This document shows, in pieces, positions 15,281 through 17,308 of a stretch of DNA of 17,308 bases; position 1 is the first letter of the stretch; every line of letters begins with the position of its first letter. This stretch comes from Paracoccaceae bacterium. GTDB taxonomy: Bacteria; Pseudomonadota; Alphaproteobacteria; Rhodobacterales; Rhodobacteraceae. The translations under genes were made by a program, and so were the position numbers. Where the stretch lies: contig JALQYS010000230.1 of the NCBI GenBank assembly GCA_023254015.1, positions 1-17,308 of the forward strand. Direction: 5' to 3'. The notes beneath the pieces are model-generated. The model was not told the origin of the DNA, ran no database searches, and worked only from the letters and a program-made list of their open reading frames with translations.

Positions 15281-15595
15281 CAAAGGCCCTCAATGTGTCG
15301 GGCGCACCAAATCCGCCCGATTTTGACACGATCAGGACCCCGTCAAGCGTCCCGCCGATCACGCGTGACAGGGGCAAGCCCGGGGCGCATTCGCCCAGGC
15401 ATTCCAGCGCGCTTGCCCTGACGGTTTCCAGCACAAGGCTCAGGCAATCGCCGCCGGTCACAAGGATCGCGCTGCCATCACTGGGCGGCTCCAGCCTGCC
15501 AAGATCGCGGCGGAGCCGCGCTGCGGTTTCGGTCGCGCTGCGGCTTTCGGGCACCGGATCAAGCAGAACTGGCTGGTCAGCGCGCGGCGAAATCA
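15267..15595 (-). pseudogene. C-terminal remnant of a second DUF1537-family kinase, interrupted by IS66
   Basis: The minus strand encodes about 108 residues of a DUF1537 nucleotide-binding domain: ILVTGGDCLSLVLETV, then LGECAPGLPLSRV, then DGVLIVSKSGGFGAPDTL near the end. These match the G-G-D-T and K-x-G-G-F-G motifs of four-carbon acid sugar kinases, with Cys in place of the usual Thr after GGD. An intact kinase has about 400 residues, so some 300 are missing. Reading upstream, the homology stops exactly where the IS66 end begins (15596), and an open frame continues only 22 bases into the IS. The missing part should lie beyond the element. It is not a copy of the otnK in this window. A D-threonate-kinase-like or related acid-sugar kinase is likely (inference). 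Confidence 0.85.
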
Positions 15596-15617
15596 GTAAG
15601 CGATCGCTGGATCCCAC
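15596..15617. repeat. IS66 terminal inverted repeat (tnpC-side end)
   Basis: The sequence begins GTAAGCGATCGCTGGATC. The GTAAGCG tip is the family consensus, and it lies 8 bases outside the tnpC stop region. The inner limit of the repeat is uncertain because the partner end is outside the window. Confidence 0.65.
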
Positions 15618-15624
15618 GGTCGCG

Positions 15625-17181
15625 TCAGCTTGACTGTGTGAAGTTCCATGGCAGCAGCTCGTCGAGGCGGCTCTGAGGGTGGCCGTTGGCGATGGCGGTC
15701 AGGGTTGCCTTGAAGTAGGTGAAGGGCTCGATGTCGTTGATCTTGCAGGTTTCGATCAGCGAGGCGATGCGACCCCAGGCGATGCCGCCCTCGTCGTGGC
15801 CGGCGAAGAGTGCGTTCTTGCGATTGAGGGCGATGGGGCGGATCAGGTTTTCGACCCTGTTGGAGTCGATCTCGACGCGACCGTCGGTCAGAAAGGTTTG
15901 CAGCCCGTCCCAGTGGTTGTGGATGTAGGTGAGCTTTTCGCCGAGCCGGGATTTCGCGGAGATCTTGCGGCGCTGCGCCTGCAACCAATCACCGAAGGCG
16001 GCCACCAGCGGCGCGGTGCGGGCCTGACGGGCGGAGAGGCGCTGGCCGGGCGAGACGCCGCGGATGTCGGCCTCGACGGTGTAGAACTCGGCGATGCGGC
16101 GCAGGCCCTCGGCGGCGATCTCTGATCCGTCGCGGTCGAAGACCTCTTTCAGTTTGCGCCGTGCATGCGCCCAGCAATGCGCCACCCGAAGGGGCGCGCC
16201 ACCCTTGCGGGACGGTTTGGTCAGGCGGTTGTAGCCCGTATAGCCGTCGATCTGCAGGATGCCGTCGAAGCCGGTGAGGAAGGTTTCGGCATTCTCGCCC
16301 GCGCGGCCGGGGGCATAGAAGTAGACCACTCCGGGCGGGTCCTCGCCGCCCCAAGGTCGGTCGTCGCGGGCCAGCGCCCAAAGGTATCCGGTCTTTGTCT
16401 CGCCGCGCCCCGGATCCAGCACCGGGGCTGTCGTCTCATCCATGAACAGCTTGCCTGACCGTTTCAGATGCTCGGCCATCCGGTCGACGACGGGCTTCAG
16501 GTGGAACGCGGCCTTGCCGACCCAGTCGGCCAAAACTGCGCGGTGCAGTTCCAGACCCGCCCGTGCCAGGATCTGGCTTTGACGGTATAATGGCAGGTGA
16601 TCCGCGTATTTGCTGACCAGAACATGGGCGAGCGTGGCTTCGGTTGGCAGGCCACCGATGATCAGGTGAGAGGGGGCCGGGGTTTGCGTCACGCCATCGG
16701 TGCAGGTCCGGCAGGCATATTTCGGGCGCACGGTGACGATAACGCGCAACTGGGCCGGGACGATGTCCAGCCGTTCCGAGCGGTCTTCGCCGATCTTGTG
16801 CGTGACGCCGCAGCCACAGGGGCAGATCAGGCTGGCGGGTTCGATGACTTCTTCGATACGCGGCAACGCAGCGGGCAGGTTGCCGATGGTGCGCTTTGGC
16901 GCGGGCTTGGCCGCCCCATGGTCTGTTTTGGCGGCACGCGTTTCCTTCTCCGCCTCGACCTCGGCCAGCGCGATGGACAGATCCTCGAATGCCAGCTGAC
17001 GTTCATCTTCAGACAGCTTTTCCGACCGCTTGCCATGCAGGGCGTGGTTCAGTTCGGCAATCAGATGCTCTTGCCGACGGGTGATTTCCGTCAGCGTCGC
17101 CACCGTTTCCATCAATGCCAGCACCGCCGCGCGCTGCGCGGCAGGGATGGCGGAAAGGTCGATGGCGGGGGCGGCCTGCAT
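15625..17181 (-). CDS. tnpC: IS66-family transposase TnpC
   Basis: A 518-residue, apparently intact DDE transposase. An N-terminal helical/coiled region (about 15-85) with LIAELNHALHGKRSEKL is typical of IS66. Next is a zinc-finger-like region with C120, C122, C124 and C157, C160. The catalytic residues can be placed at D248 (LFMDET), D312 (IDGYTGYN) and E444 (IDSNRVEN), with the conserved HCWAHARR (335-342). The C-terminal extension ends LPWNFTQSS, as in many IS66 TnpC proteins. I see no frameshift or internal stop, so it could still be active. It starts 54 bases after the tnpB stop. Confidence 0.95.
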   Translation of the reverse strand: MQAAPAIDLSAIPAAQRAAVLALMETVATLTEITRRQEHLIAELNHALHGKRSEKLSEDERQLAFEDLSIALAEVEAEKETRAAKTDHGAAKPAPKRTIGNLPAALPRIEEVIEPASLICPCGCGVTHKIGEDRSERLDIVPAQLRVIVTVRPKYACRTCTDGVTQTPAPSHLIIGGLPTEATLAHVLVSKYADHLPLYRQSQILARAGLELHRAVLADWVGKAAFHLKPVVDRMAEHLKRSGKLFMDETTAPVLDPGRGETKTGYLWALARDDRPWGGEDPPGVVYFYAPGRAGENAETFLTGFDGILQIDGYTGYNRLTKPSRKGGAPLRVAHCWAHARRKLKEVFDRDGSEIAAEGLRRIAEFYTVEADIRGVSPGQRLSARQARTAPLVAAFGDWLQAQRRKISAKSRLGEKLTYIHNHWDGLQTFLTDGRVEIDSNRVENLIRPIALNRKNALFAGHDEGGIAWGRIASLIETCKINDIEPFTYFKATLTAIANGHPQSRLDELLPWNFTQSS

Positions 17182-17235
17182 GGGCTGGCGCTACCATAAA
17201 ACCCCCGCAAAAACACGCAAAACCAAGCGGTTGAT

Positions 17236-17308
17236 TCACTCTGCCGCAGCTGGCGGGCGCGCCTCCAACGCCTTTACCTTGCGCCAGTCGAGCCCCGCAA
17301 ACAGCGCC
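17236..17308 (-). CDS. tnpB: IS66 accessory protein TnpB, C-terminal end
   Basis: Only the last 23 residues are visible on the minus strand. They read LFAGLDWRKVKALE followed by an Ala/Pro-rich end and a TGA stop at 17236-17238. LDWRKV near the C-terminus is characteristic of IS66 Orf2/TnpB, and the position directly upstream of tnpC agrees. The rest of the gene is outside the window. Confidence 0.82.
   Translation of the reverse strand, partial: ALFAGLDWRKVKALEARPPAAAE

Larger units (their letters stand above)
15596..17308 (-). mobile_element. IS66-family insertion sequence, partial (continues past the right edge)
   Basis: The element begins with GTAAGCG at 15596-15602, the conserved tip of IS66-family inverted repeats. 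It contains the full tnpC transposase gene and the end of tnpB, in the usual tnpA-tnpB-tnpC order on the minus strand; tnpA and most of tnpB lie outside. IS66 elements make 8-bp target duplications. The 8 bases next to this end are CGAAATCA (15588-15595), and the same word should follow the other end. The insertion sits inside a DUF1537 kinase gene. Confidence 0.87.

Noticed and set aside
1..17308. CRISPR arrays, tRNA or rRNA genes, phage or defence genes
   Set aside because: I saw no periodic repeats with spacers, no tRNA-like cloverleaf and no defence or phage protein; the only mobile element is the IS66 at the right end.

Overview
The window is GC-rich and reads as an alphaproteobacterial chromosome or large replicon, most likely a Rhodobacterales (Paracoccaceae/Roseobacteraceae-like) organism. 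I infer this from codon usage, the style of the sugar ABC transporter, the HpsN-like dehydrogenase and the IS66 element. No single marker gene fixes the taxon.

Layout. (1) 1-586: the end of a unit entering from the left, with the C-terminus of a thioredoxin-fold protein translationally coupled to an OsmC-family protein. (2) 587-1030: no recognisable gene. (3) 1031-1086: a sigma70-like promoter overlapped by two LacI/GalR-type operator half-repeats 13 bp apart, one of them the perfect palindrome GCAAACGTTTGC. (4) 1125-15280: fourteen genes on the plus strand, nearly all touching or overlapping, probably one catabolic operon or regulon. (5) 15267-15595, minus strand: the C-terminal third of a second DUF1537-family acid-sugar kinase, cut off by (6) an IS66-family insertion (15596 to beyond the right edge) with a full tnpC transposase and the tail of tnpB.

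How the genes fit together. The last four genes of the operon match the L-threonate/2-oxo-tetronate pathway: LtnD (L-threonate to 2-oxo-tetronate), OtnI (2-oxo to 3-oxo-tetronate), OtnK (DUF1537 kinase, gives 3-oxo-tetronate 4-phosphate) and OtnC (decarboxylates to dihydroxyacetone phosphate). Upstream in the same operon are a complete ribose/xylose-type ABC importer, a histidinol-dehydrogenase-family enzyme of the HpsN (sulfopropanediol dehydrogenase) type, a LacI-family repressor, an unknown 195-residue protein with a Cys-rich tail, a metallo-beta-lactamase-fold putative lactonase, a lambda-crystallin/L-gulonate-3-dehydrogenase-like enzyme and an SDR. My inference is that the importer takes up a polyol, sugar or lactone. 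The HpsN-like enzyme, lactonase, crystallin-like dehydrogenase and SDR would then process it to a C4 sugar acid that enters the tetronate pathway. The initial substrate and the order of the front-end steps cannot be read from sequence.

The broken DUF1537 gene facing the operon suggests that a second acid-sugar branch (for example a D-threonate kinase type) once existed here and was inactivated by IS66. The regulator encoded inside the operon is the natural candidate to bind the tandem operators upstream.
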